Part shown: piece by piece, positions 33,716 through 41,349 of the stretch
Layout: each line of letters starts with the position of its first letter
Numbering within the stretch: position 1 is the first letter of the stretch
IMG/VR virus record: IMGVR_UViG_3300032731_000385
Coordinates: 1-44,920 of that record
DNA from: a virus
Reading direction: 5' to 3' (one strand)
DNA: 44,920 nt
The notes under the pieces: generated by a model
The model's input: only the letters and a program-made list of their open reading frames with translations
What the model was told of the DNA's origin: nothing
Databases searched by the model: none
Made by a program: the position numbers and the translations under genes

Positions 33716-33823
33716 ATGGGTAAGCAATTTCGTATGGTAAACGTTGGTAAAAATGGTAATCCGATGACGTGGTATAAGTTTAAAAAATTATTAAATGAAG
33801 GATGTATTGTGTATGAAAATTAA
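33716..33823 (+). CDS. 35-aa basic ORF inside the gp43 break
   Basis: ATG at 33716, product MGKQFRMVNVGKNGNPMTWY plus 15 residues, ending at 33823. It lies in the 187-base gap between the polymerase pieces, 15 bases after a TATATTTAT motif. Its MGK start and basic character recall the small GRK proteins near homing endonucleases, but it is not clearly the same family. It may be a remnant of the element that split gp43. Confidence 0.4.
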   Translation: MGKQFRMVNVGKNGNPMTWYKFKKLLNEGCIVYEN

Positions 33824-33881
33824 AAATATAAGGAAATCTAATGTCAGTGTAGATGATTATTGTCTCTACATTGACACGTGA
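33813..33881 (+). CDS. gp43 micro-fragment ending inside motif C
   Basis: ATG at 33813 reads MKIKNIRKSNVSVDDYCLYIDT and stops with TGA at 33879-33881. DDYCLYIDT is the first half of family-B motif C (Y-x-DTDS). The TGA overlaps the ATG of the next fragment (TGATG). Removing the five bases GTGAT at 33878-33882 would restore DYCLYIDTDSIFF in one frame. Confidence 0.5.
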   Translation: MKIKNIRKSNVSVDDYCLYIDT

Positions 33882-34762
33882 TGGATTCAATTTTTTTTAG
33901 CGCAGGACCGATAATTCAAAAGCGATTCCCAAATCATACATTTTCTGATATAGTATTATCAAAGCATATTTTAGATATTACATCAGAGGTACAGTTATAT
34001 TTAAATAATTCATATGATTATTTTGCACAAAAGTTTTGCAATCTAGATAAACATAGGTTTGAAATTAAACAGGAGGTTATAGCTAAATCCGCGTTATTTA
34101 TTACAAAAAAACGATATGCTATGCGAATAATTAATGATAATGGAGTACGTGTAAATAAATTATTGATAAAAGGAATGGATATTGTTAGGAGTAATTTTGC
34201 TACTGGATTTAGAACTGTATTACAAGCAGTTGTTGAAGATGTTTTAGCTAAGGTACCGAAAGAAAAAATTGATACACGAATTTTAGAGTTTAGAAAAAAT
34301 ATGGCATTAATGGATATCCGAGAACTTGCTACTCCGACGGGGGTTAATGGAATAAAAAAATATACTAAATCTAGGATTTCAAAATCATTAAGTAAATTTA
34401 CATCTAGTTCCGGAAAATCTGTCATGAGTCAATTTGTTAAAGGTGCACCGGCACATGTTAAAGCGGCAATTGCATATAATGATTTATTACGGGATATGAA
34501 ATTGAATAATAAATATTCATATATTCGGAGTGGTGATAAAATCAGACACGTTTATTTAAAATCAATTAATCCATATAAAATAGATTCATTAGCGTTCCGG
34601 GGAGATGAAGACCCCGAGGAAATTATGTCTTTTATTAAAGAATATATTGATATTGATAAAACATATGATCGTCAATTAAAGAAAAAATTTAGTTCGGTAT
34701 ATACCGTTTTACATTGGAGTACGCCAGTAAATAAAAAATTTACGTTAGAACGATTTTTTTAG
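33881..34762 (+). CDS. 43B: gp43 DNA polymerase, C-terminal fragment
   Basis: About 293 aa from ATG 33881 (GTG at 33878 possible). It starts MDSIFFSAGP, the second half of the catalytic DTDS motif, so the essential motif-C Asp is residue 2. ITKKRYAMRII is the conserved KKRY DNA-binding motif; the rest is the thumb. It ends KKFTLERFF, like the clamp-binding peptide at the end of T4 gp43. It must assemble with 43A. Start overlaps the micro-fragment stop. Confidence 0.85.
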   Translation: MDSIFFSAGPIIQKRFPNHTFSDIVLSKHILDITSEVQLYLNNSYDYFAQKFCNLDKHRFEIKQEVIAKSALFITKKRYAMRIINDNGVRVNKLLIKGMDIVRSNFATGFRTVLQAVVEDVLAKVPKEKIDTRILEFRKNMALMDIRELATPTGVNGIKKYTKSRISKSLSKFTSSSGKSVMSQFVKGAPAHVKAAIAYNDLLRDMKLNNKYSYIRSGDKIRHVYLKSINPYKIDSLAFRGDEDPEEIMSFIKEYIDIDKTYDRQLKKKFSSVYTVLHWSTPVNKKFTLERFF

Positions 34763-34767
34763 AACGT

Positions 34768-34795
34768 TTGCAATATTCGCTGATATATATATACA
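34768..34795 (+). promoter_or_regulatory. possible promoter upstream of gp45
   Basis: TTGCAA (34768-34773), 16 bases, TATACA (34790-34795), 61 bases before the gp45 start. Moderately good sigma70-like match in an AT-rich gap. Confidence 0.35.
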
Positions 34796-34855
34796 TATGG
34801 AAAAAAATATACAATTTACAAATAAAAAATATAAGAACAAAGGAAAAATAATAAA

Positions 34856-35581
34856 ATGATGAATAAAAATACTTTAGTCAGATTTATTTCTAAATACCAT
34901 TTAGGAGGTAATGTGAATTCTGTTGCGTTTGCGAGTTCAGGAGAAAAACTTGGGACGAGATTTCAAACTGAAGATGAAACGGTTATTGGTGAAGTTGTTT
35001 TAAATAGCTGGAAATATACTACTTTAAATTTTGGTATCTATGATACAGAGCAGCTATTAAAGATAGTTGGAATATTAGATAACGATATTAATATTAATTT
35101 AAAAATGGCAGGTGATAAACCAGTATCACTTGAATTATCTGATGGATTCATTAAGGCTAACTGTTTACTATCTGATTTATCAATCATTCCAAAAGTTAGA
35201 GCATTAAAAAAATTACCGGAATTTGAATTAGAATTAGAACTAGATAAAAAATTTATTGATGCATTTATCGCAGGAAAACAAGCGTTGGCAGATGAACCAT
35301 CATTTACCATTGTTGCAAAAGAAGATGGGATTCAATTTGTAATTGGATATTCCTCTTTAAATACTAATAGAATTACTTTACCAGTAAAATCTATGAATGA
35401 TAATAAGATTGATAATGTTTCATTTAATGCAAGGATATTTAGAGAAATATTAATTGCGAATAAAGAATGTGAAGTTGCTACAATGAAAGTTAGTAGCGCA
35501 GGATTAGCGAAGCTTGAATTTATAGTGGATGATTTTGTTTGCGTCTATTATGCGGTACCGCTTGAGGATTTTGAAGATTAA
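34856..35581 (+). CDS. 45: sliding clamp gp45
   Basis: 241 aa (T4 gp45: 228). It has the clamp pattern: LNFGIYDTEQLLKIVGIL, SLELSDGFIKANCLLSDL, then FELELELDKKFIDAFI opening the second domain and CVYYAVPLEDFED at the end. The trimeric ring tethers gp43 to DNA and, in T4, also activates late transcription. AAAGGA site upstream; ATG at 34856 or 34859. Follows the polymerase pieces. Confidence 0.85.
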   Translation: MMNKNTLVRFISKYHLGGNVNSVAFASSGEKLGTRFQTEDETVIGEVVLNSWKYTTLNFGIYDTEQLLKIVGILDNDININLKMAGDKPVSLELSDGFIKANCLLSDLSIIPKVRALKKLPEFELELELDKKFIDAFIAGKQALADEPSFTIVAKEDGIQFVIGYSSLNTNRITLPVKSMNDNKIDNVSFNARIFREILIANKECEVATMKVSSAGLAKLEFIVDDFVCVYYAVPLEDFED

Positions 35582-35609
35582 AAAATAAAAAATAAAATAT
35601 GGAGTAATT

Positions 35610-36791
35610 ATGAAAATAAGATATGCAAGTATGCCAGATACGTTAAAAGATAGCACATCACTATGCCAGCCTGGTGTTGTACCTGAACACTTGGGAACTA
35701 TTGCAAAATATAATGTGATATATAAAAAAGACCCGGGAAAATTTTTACAAATTAATTGGGGTAAATATTATGACAAAAAATTAGATAAAACTGTAGACGC
35801 CCCGATATGTCAGGTACCAGATTGTTATAACGTTGCTCAAAATTGCGGCCGTGATACTAATGGTGAAGCTAAATTTCGTTATACCCAACAAATTATTTCT
35901 GGTGTTTCTATTAGTTTATGTAGTCCTTGTCAACGAAAGTTCTATCAATTAGATAGAAAGGCTCTTGATACACGATATATGAAATTGTATAATAAATCTT
36001 ATACAGAAGTTTGGGAATCTCGACTTTATCGGGATTATAAAGTAATATCCAAAGATTGGTGGGATGAACATAAATTTGAAGATGAATATAAAGATGCTGA
36101 TACACAACTTGGGTATGCCCGATTAGCATATAGAGAATTAGAATCTTTAGACCGATATGGTGTTAGCACTGTCAAGCTTGATTCTGATATGCTTTTACCT
36201 AAATATAGTGGAATGTCACTTATTAAATATCGTGATGTTCGGCATATTGAAAAATGGGGATTTAAACTTAGTAAACGTAACCGATATGAAAATATCATGG
36301 ATCTCCGTTTGATATTTATGGGCAACAGGGATATTCCTATAACATCCTGCTGGAATGGTCAAGAATTGGAAAATCTGACGATTACAAATTATTTAACAGG
36401 TGAATTTGTTCCGGTCCGAGATTGTATTCAGCTTCATCATTTTGCAGTACAAAATGCCCAGAGCATTTATAAATGGACTGAAATTGTAAATGGTGAATTA
36501 AAGACGATACAGCCGTCCTGTCTTTTAGACAGGGCTTGGGATTATGATGATCCACAAACAAAAGAATATATAAAAGAAATGCTTAAATGTGGTGCAGTTG
36601 ATAGAACTGGGCATAACGATGGGATTCATAGAATTTCAACGCGCCTTGGTATTGAACATTTTGACACCGATCGCTGGCCATGGGCACTTCGTTCAGAAGA
36701 AAATTTTAGCGTGATAAATGCAGAATTTGGTTTGGATATGACATATGAAGATGCAATGTCCAAAGTACGTTGTCCAAAAGAAAATAATTAA
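35610..36791 (+). CDS. unknown protein with N-terminal Cys clusters
   Basis: 393 aa. Cys residues in CQVPDC (67-72), an isolated Cys near 79 and CSPC (104-107) suggest a zinc-binding module; the rest is rich in Trp, Tyr, Asp and Arg. A short QLHHF near 275 is not enough to call an HNH site. Good ribosome-binding site (TGGAG). It lies between clamp and thioredoxin genes; a link to replication is only positional. A hairpin CCTGTCTTTTAGACAGG occurs in the coding sequence near 36519. Confidence 0.65.
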   Translation: MKIRYASMPDTLKDSTSLCQPGVVPEHLGTIAKYNVIYKKDPGKFLQINWGKYYDKKLDKTVDAPICQVPDCYNVAQNCGRDTNGEAKFRYTQQIISGVSISLCSPCQRKFYQLDRKALDTRYMKLYNKSYTEVWESRLYRDYKVISKDWWDEHKFEDEYKDADTQLGYARLAYRELESLDRYGVSTVKLDSDMLLPKYSGMSLIKYRDVRHIEKWGFKLSKRNRYENIMDLRLIFMGNRDIPITSCWNGQELENLTITNYLTGEFVPVRDCIQLHHFAVQNAQSIYKWTEIVNGELKTIQPSCLLDRAWDYDDPQTKEYIKEMLKCGAVDRTGHNDGIHRISTRLGIEHFDTDRWPWALRSEENFSVINAEFGLDMTYEDAMSKVRCPKENN

Positions 36792-36860
36792 AAAATAATT
36801 AACGTTTTATCAAGATGGCGTATATTTATATATATAAACTTCTTGGGAAAGGAAATCGTT

Positions 36861-37103
36861 ATGATAACAGCAAAATATTTCACAGCAACTTGGTGTGGAC
36901 CTTGTAAGGCTTTTAAGCCAATTATGCAAGAATTACAATCTGAAGGTTATAATATTCAATTTGTTGATGTTGATCAAGATTCACAATTAGCGGAACAATA
37001 TGGTGTTCGTTCAGTGCCTACCGTAATTGTAGAATCAAATGGCCAAGTATTAACTAGAGTGCTTGGAATACAAACAAAAGAATATATGAAAAATATATTA
37101 TAA
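36861..37103 (+). CDS. thioredoxin
   Basis: 80 aa, short thioredoxin/glutaredoxin-like. TATWCGPCKAF holds the redox pair; QFVDVDQDSQLAEQYGVRSV and the cis-Pro motif SVPTVIV follow. ATG at 36861 with AAAGGAA is preferred over a TTG at 36843. It may reduce the C-terminal Cys pair of the phage class II RNR; T7 uses thioredoxin differently, as a polymerase factor. Confidence 0.88.
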   Translation: MITAKYFTATWCGPCKAFKPIMQELQSEGYNIQFVDVDQDSQLAEQYGVRSVPTVIVESNGQVLTRVLGIQTKEYMKNIL

Positions 37104-37113
37104 AGGAAAAGTT

Positions 37114-37572
37114 ATGAATAAAGAATATGAAACTAATACAGAGCTACGTAATTTAGCTAAAAAAATTATAGAAGAAAAAAATCCTAATGGATTAAAAGAA
37201 TCACCAGCAGAATTTGAATTTCTTTTGGTATATCCTCAAATTAGTAAAACTACAGTTGGAAAATGTATTAAGTTAAGAGATGAAATGCAATTTATCACTG
37301 GATTACATTATATAATTGAAATGTCGGGTGAGTTATGGGACAATTTATCCGATAAAGTTAAGGAATTGGTTATGGAACATGAATTATTACATGCCATGCC
37401 AGTCTATAATGAAAAGAAGGGTGATTGGGCATTTAAAATCAAAAATCATAATGTGCGAGATTTTTATCAATTGTTATCAGAACACGGATTAGATTGGTTT
37501 ACTGAATTAAAAACAATGGCAAGCTCAGTGTATGATTTGAAACCAGAAGACGAAGATAAAATTTCATTATAA
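37114..37572 (+). CDS. putative phage metallopeptidase (HExxH)
   Basis: 152 aa. MEHELLHAM contains the zinc motif H89-E90-L-L-H93. The surrounding pattern (TVGKCIKLRDEMQFITGLHY; ELWDNLSDKVKELV) matches small phage zinc-peptidase-like proteins. Substrate unknown. AAGGAAAAG site, very similar to the leader of the next gene and of the gene at 44890. Confidence 0.7.
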   Translation: MNKEYETNTELRNLAKKIIEEKNPNGLKESPAEFEFLLVYPQISKTTVGKCIKLRDEMQFITGLHYIIEMSGELWDNLSDKVKELVMEHELLHAMPVYNEKKGDWAFKIKNHNVRDFYQLLSEHGLDWFTELKTMASSVYDLKPEDEDKISL

Positions 37573-37583
37573 GGAGAAAAGTT

Positions 37584-37790
37584 ATGAGAAAAGAATATAA
37601 AGACACAGTTAATTTATTACTTAACCATATTAACGCTGAGTTGGTCAGTACAGTTAATGATGATAAAATAGGCGTACTTAATTTATCTATGGCGTTAAAT
37701 ATACTTAATTTATCTATGGCGTTAAATAATGTATTACAAGCAGCAGATTATGAAGTTGCAATAGACTCTGAAAATACTTTAAATATTTAA
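37584..37790 (+). CDS. small unknown protein with duplicated 9-residue block
   Basis: 68 aa, AAGGAG site. Start MRKEYKDTVNLLLNH resembles that of the preceding gene. The block LNLSMALNI/LNLSMALNN is an in-frame duplication from a 27-bp tandem repeat. Helical; function unknown. Confidence 0.6.
   Translation: MRKEYKDTVNLLLNHINAELVSTVNDDKIGVLNLSMALNILNLSMALNNVLQAADYEVAIDSENTLNI
37675..37728. repeat. 27-bp perfect tandem duplication
   Basis: Two identical adjacent 27-bp units beginning TACTTAATTTATCTATGG (37675-37701 and 37702-37728), in frame, adding nine residues to the small protein. Confidence 0.9.
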
Positions 37791-37813
37791 AAACAAACTA
37801 AGGCTACAAAATA

Positions 37814-38737
37814 GTGAATAAATCTGAACATACAATTTGGTGTGAAAAATATCGTCCAACTGAGTTAGAATCATATATAGGAAATGATCATTTAAAAGAA
37901 AAAGTTAAAATTTATCTTGAAAGTGGTGATGTTCCACACCTGTTATTATTTGGTCCAGCGGGTACAGGCAAAACTACTCTTGCTAGAATTTTAAAAAACA
38001 CCATTGATTGTGATGGTATGTATGTTAATGCGAGTGATAAAGGTGGAGTTGACTTTATTCGTACTGAAATCATACCATTTGCTAGCTCACAAGGATTTGC
38101 CGATTTAAAATTGGTTATTCTTGATGAAGCAGATTTTTTGACACCACAAAGTCAAGCTGCGCTAAGAAATGCTATGGAAACATTTAGTAGAACTACTCGA
38201 TTTATTTTAACATGTAATTATGTTGAACGTATAATTGATCCTATTCAATCTAGATGTCAAACATTTCAAGTGATTCCACCATCTCGCAAAGAGGTAGCTT
38301 TACATGTCAAACATATTCTTGATGTTGAAAATATTACATATAATTTAGAAGATGTTGCACTTAACATTAATAGTGGATATCCGGATATTAGGCGAGTAAT
38401 TAATTCTTTACAGCGTCAAACTATTAATGGAAATCTTGTGGTTGATAAACAATCAGTTGTTGAGAATGATTATAAATTAAAATTATTAGATATATTAAAA
38501 ACGCAGGATAAGAAAACTGCATTTAAAAATATTAGACAGTTATTGGCTAATGCAAAAATGCAAGATTATACTGAAGTATATAGGTTATTATTTGACATGG
38601 TTAATGATTGGGGTAAAGGTCATATCGCCGAATGTATCTTAGAATTGGCTGATGGTCAATATAAAGAATCACAGGTTATAGATCACGAAATTAATTTCAT
38701 GGCTTGCATGATAAAAATTCTTAATGCTATTAAATAA
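37814..38737 (+). CDS. 44: clamp loader large subunit gp44
   Basis: 307 aa AAA+ ATPase. WCEKYRPTELESYIG at the start, Walker A GPAGTGKT (47-54), Walker B LVILDEADFL, sensor TRFILTCNY and the SRC arginine-finger motif (IQSRCQ). Loads gp45 onto primer ends with gp62. GTG start at 37814. In T4 gp62 is adjacent; here it is about 2 kb downstream, after endonuclease and other genes. Confidence 0.92.
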   Translation: MNKSEHTIWCEKYRPTELESYIGNDHLKEKVKIYLESGDVPHLLLFGPAGTGKTTLARILKNTIDCDGMYVNASDKGGVDFIRTEIIPFASSQGFADLKLVILDEADFLTPQSQAALRNAMETFSRTTRFILTCNYVERIIDPIQSRCQTFQVIPPSRKEVALHVKHILDVENITYNLEDVALNINSGYPDIRRVINSLQRQTINGNLVVDKQSVVENDYKLKLLDILKTQDKKTAFKNIRQLLANAKMQDYTEVYRLLFDMVNDWGKGHIAECILELADGQYKESQVIDHEINFMACMIKILNAIK

Positions 38738-38793
38738 TTTTGTTACTTTTTTGACCATCATGCGAATTAAAAATTAAATTAGTGGAACAAAAT

Positions 38794-39000
38794 ATGGACA
38801 TACAAAAAATTAGAAAAAATTTAGCAATCAACTCATTATCACCGGCATTAGAAGATATTGAATATCCAATTAAATTTACAGATTTAGCAGACGATATTCA
38901 ACGTGAAATAATTGAATTGACTGGAATAAATGATTGGGCAGATTGGGATAATGATATACCATTTGCAATTGCAAAAATATTTAAAGTAAAGGAAGATTAA
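38794..39000 (+). CDS. small unknown acidic protein
   Basis: 68 aa from ATG 38794 (72 from a GTG at 38782). Begins MDIQKIRKNLAINSLSPALE, with an acidic Trp-containing C-terminus (INDWADWDNDIPFAIAK). Sits between gp44 and a zinc-ribbon gene with a one-base gap. Not gp62. Function unknown. Confidence 0.55.
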   Translation: MDIQKIRKNLAINSLSPALEDIEYPIKFTDLADDIQREIIELTGINDWADWDNDIPFAIAKIFKVKED

Positions 39001-39001
39001 A

Positions 39002-39250
39002 ATGAATATGAAAGCACAACAACCACTACCAAACGCACAGGTAAAAATAGATTTATCAAAGGCAGATACTATTAAATGCGATGCGTGTGGAAATATATTA
39101 TTCATTCAAGCATATGCGATGAAACGGATTTCAGCAATTATTAGTCCAACTGGTAAAGAAGAATTGATTACAGTTCCATTATTTAGTTGTGGAAATTGTG
39201 GTGAGTTGGCACCAGGAATGTCTGGAATGATAAATAATAAAGAAGAATAA
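39002..39250 (+). CDS. zinc-ribbon protein, unknown function
   Basis: 82 aa. CDACG (26-30) and CGNCG (63-67) form a zinc ribbon around ILFIQAYAMKRISA. The spacing recalls small zinc-ribbon proteins common in marine T4-like phages. May contact transcription or replication proteins. Confidence 0.65.
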   Translation: MNMKAQQPLPNAQVKIDLSKADTIKCDACGNILFIQAYAMKRISAIISPTGKEELITVPLFSCGNCGELAPGMSGMINNKEE

Positions 39251-39287
39251 TCATAACTTTTTTATCATAACTTTATATTTATATACG

Positions 39288-39434
39288 ATGGGAAGAAAAA
39301 AAATATATCAAACTGTTGCGGAATTAAAAGACGCCCGCAAGCGTTGGTATAAAAAATATTATGAGGCGAATAAAATTGAAATAAATCACCGTCGTATGAA
39401 GAAATATTATGAGAAAAAAGAAACGACAACTTAA
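39288..39434 (+). CDS. tiny basic GRK-family protein before a homing endonuclease
   Basis: 48 aa, MGRKKIYQTVAELKDARKRW then YKKYYEANKIEI and MKKYYEKKE. Related in plan to those at 22762 and 43565. No ribosome-binding site; TATATTTAT (39274-39282) ends five bases before the ATG. Its last 26 bases overlap the start of the homing endonuclease in another frame. Probably DNA- or RNA-binding; may belong to the mobile unit. Confidence 0.65.
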   Translation: MGRKKIYQTVAELKDARKRWYKKYYEANKIEINHRRMKKYYEKKETTT

Positions 39435-40284
39435 ATGTAAACAGTGTAATATGATAATGCAAGTTGCTAATTGGGATATAAATAGAAAATATTGTTCAAA
39501 GGTTTGCACAAATTTGAGTCAAATGGTAGATCAGATTGATAAATTATGTGAGTGGTGTGGCAAATTATATCAAATTAGAAAAACAGAAATAGATAAACGA
39601 AAATATTGTAGTAAAAATTGTGTGAATCAAAGTAAACGTGGAATCACCACTTGGAATGCTGGATTAACGTATGATAAAATGTACGGTGACCGTAAAGAAG
39701 AAATATTACAAAAATTTAGAAATTCTATGTGTGGCCAACGCCGAACTGCTCATACAAAAAAATTACAATCACTTGCGGCAATCCGAGCATATAAAAATGG
39801 AAAAGTTCGGTTAATCGGAGATGCTAATCCAGCTAAACGTTTAGATGTACGTAAAAAAATTAGTATTGGCTTACATAAAGCAATACGAGAAGGCCGATAT
39901 CCTATAAAATACGGGGATGATAACCCGGCACGTAGACCGGAAGTGAGGCTGAAACATAGATTGCGTAGACTAAAAGAAATTAGTGAATCAACGTTTTACG
40001 GATATCAAGTAATACCATCATATAATAAACGTTCAATATCAATTTTAGAATCAAAAGCAACAGAACTTGAAATTACCGATTTACAACACGCTGAAAACAG
40101 CGGCGAATACCATATTAAAGAACTTGGATATTTTGTAGATGGATATAGTAAAGAAAAAAATATAGTCATTGAATATTATGAAAATGCTCACAAAAATAAA
40201 ATTGAACGAGATGCGCGGAGAAAACAAGAAATAGTAGATTTTCTTGGTTGTGAATTTATAGAACTTAAGGAATGGATAAATTGA
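39409..40284 (+). CDS. homing endonuclease, zinc-finger/NUMOD3 and PD-(D/E)xK-like
   Basis: 291 aa. Two Cys4 fingers (CKQC at 10-13, CSKVC at 29-33; CEWC near 47, CSKNC near 67), NUMOD3-type motifs (ANPAKRLDVRKKIS and DNPARRPEVRLKHR), and a C-terminal nuclease core with GYFVDGYSKEKNIVIEYYE (about 236-254), then DARRKQEIVDFLGCEFIEL. Same class as the gene at 16437. ATG overlaps the tiny GRK gene. Sits among clamp loader genes, separating gp44 from gp62. Confidence 0.8.
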   Translation: MRKKKRQLKCKQCNMIMQVANWDINRKYCSKVCTNLSQMVDQIDKLCEWCGKLYQIRKTEIDKRKYCSKNCVNQSKRGITTWNAGLTYDKMYGDRKEEILQKFRNSMCGQRRTAHTKKLQSLAAIRAYKNGKVRLIGDANPAKRLDVRKKISIGLHKAIREGRYPIKYGDDNPARRPEVRLKHRLRRLKEISESTFYGYQVIPSYNKRSISILESKATELEITDLQHAENSGEYHIKELGYFVDGYSKEKNIVIEYYENAHKNKIERDARRKQEIVDFLGCEFIELKEWIN

Positions 40285-40285
40285 C

Positions 40286-40468
40286 ATGCCGTTTTATGAT
40301 TTTGTGTGTCCACGATGTGAAAATGAAATAGAACTTCGTATGAAAATGGGTGGTCAAGCGTGGTGTCCACGTTGTAAAACTAAAATGAATAAAAAATTTG
40401 GAGCACCTATATTTAATTTAAAGGGTTCGGGATTTTATAAAAATGATTATAATAAAAAGGATAAATAA
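40286..40468 (+). CDS. FmdB-type zinc-ribbon protein
   Basis: 60 aa. MPFYDFVCPRCENEIEL with CPRC (8-11) and CPRC (27-30) matches the FmdB regulatory zinc-ribbon family. Role unknown; thought to be nucleic-acid related. It overlaps the MazG-like gene closely (TAATAATG). Confidence 0.75.
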   Translation: MPFYDFVCPRCENEIELRMKMGGQAWCPRCKTKMNKKFGAPIFNLKGSGFYKNDYNKKDK

Positions 40469-40469
40469 T

Positions 40470-40733
40470 ATGGATTATTTAGCTAAAATACTTGATGAAT
40501 TAGACCGTGCACGAACGAAATTTCCTTTGTGGCCAGTTGATGTTATTCATGCGTCGGGAATATTAAACGAAGAAGCAGGAGAAGTAATGAAAGCCGCATT
40601 ACAATGGACATATGAAGAAGGCAGTAAGGAACGTGTTGAAGAAGAATTAATTCAAACTGGGGCGATGGTTTGCCGGATGTTATTTAATCTAGATAATGCT
40701 GAACCATTACCATCTATACAACACGAAGATTAA
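40470..40733 (+). CDS. MazG-like nucleotide pyrophosphohydrolase
   Basis: 87 aa from ATG 40470. The metal-binding pattern GILNEEAGEVMKAALQWTY (about 30-48) followed by ERVEEELIQTGAMVCRML gives the E-x2-E...E-x2-E/D signature of all-alpha NTP pyrophosphatases. It could clean unusual NTPs/dNTPs or lower alarmones. The start at 40443 would overlap the previous gene and is less likely. Confidence 0.72.
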   Translation: MDYLAKILDELDRARTKFPLWPVDVIHASGILNEEAGEVMKAALQWTYEEGSKERVEEELIQTGAMVCRMLFNLDNAEPLPSIQHED

Positions 40734-41174
40734 ATGGCTACTAAAACATTATTTGATCATATCAAAGCCATTACAGAATTTCCAAATATAAATTATTGGT
40801 CTACCGTATCACCCACCGATAAAAAAACTTGGTCAAATTATATGGTCCACCGGTTCCTTTCGATGAATTCTGATTGGTGTGAAATAGTTAATGAAGTCCA
40901 GCAATATGAACTTAAACCAAAAGATTTATATTTATTATATATTAATGTTTTTCCTAAAGGTAAACGATGGTTAAAATATATAAAAAAGCAACAATCAATT
41001 AAATTTGAATCGTGGATTATTGAGTTGATATCTATTTATTATAGTATAGGATTATCTGAAGCTGCAGAATATGTAGAAATATATTATACCACTGAAGAAG
41101 GTAAAATGGAACTTAAACGAATTATACAATTATATGGAAAAGAAGAAAAACTCATTAAAAGGGCGAAATTATGA
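40734..41174 (+). CDS. 62: clamp loader small subunit gp62-like
   Basis: 146 aa. TLFDHIKAITEFP, WSNYMVHRFLSMNSDWCEIV and YINVFPKGKRWLKYIK match the pattern of gp62 in T4-like phages of aquatic bacteria (T4 gp62 is 187 aa). It completes the gp44/gp62 clamp loader. The C-terminal YYTTEEGKMELKRIIQ resembles a segment of the next small protein. Overlaps that gene (ATGA). Confidence 0.75.
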   Translation: MATKTLFDHIKAITEFPNINYWSTVSPTDKKTWSNYMVHRFLSMNSDWCEIVNEVQQYELKPKDLYLLYINVFPKGKRWLKYIKKQQSIKFESWIIELISIYYSIGLSEAAEYVEIYYTTEEGKMELKRIIQLYGKEEKLIKRAKL

Positions 41175-41347
41175 TATATCCAGAGTGGACTATAGAAATA
41201 GTTGAAAAAAGATTTACACTAAATCGGAAAGATGCTTTAATAGCATTAGATAGGTATTTTTTAACGGAGCAAGGTAAAACTGAATTAAAAGCGCTGTTAT
41301 TAAATGCCAGAATATCATTACAATTAATACGAAGTATAAGAATATAA
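41171..41347 (+). CDS. 58-aa protein resembling the gp62 C-terminus
   Basis: Begins at an ATG overlapping the gp62-like stop. MIYPEWTIEIVEKRFTL, then ALDRYFLTEQGKTELKALLL, which aligns with EIYYTTEEGKMELKRIIQ in the preceding protein. It may be a duplicated C-terminal segment. Basic and helical. Confidence 0.6.
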   Translation: MIYPEWTIEIVEKRFTLNRKDALIALDRYFLTEQGKTELKALLLNARISLQLIRSIRI

Positions 41348-41349
41348 AT

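Noticed and set aside
33691-33877. Group I intron in gp43
   Set aside because: The gap is only about 187 bases and contains ORFs; too short for a group I intron, and the coding ends do not splice cleanly.
33650-33881. Functional split intein joining gp43
   Set aside because: No block A Cys/Ser, no TxxH block, and no HN before the C-extein; only weak likeness in the tail.
34018-34425. Minus-strand ORF opposite the gp43 C-terminal fragment
   Set aside because: Shadow ORF; the sense strand carries clear polymerase motifs.
36515-36540. Hairpin CCTGTCTTTTAGACAGG as a terminator
   Set aside because: It lies deep inside a coding region and has no following U tract.
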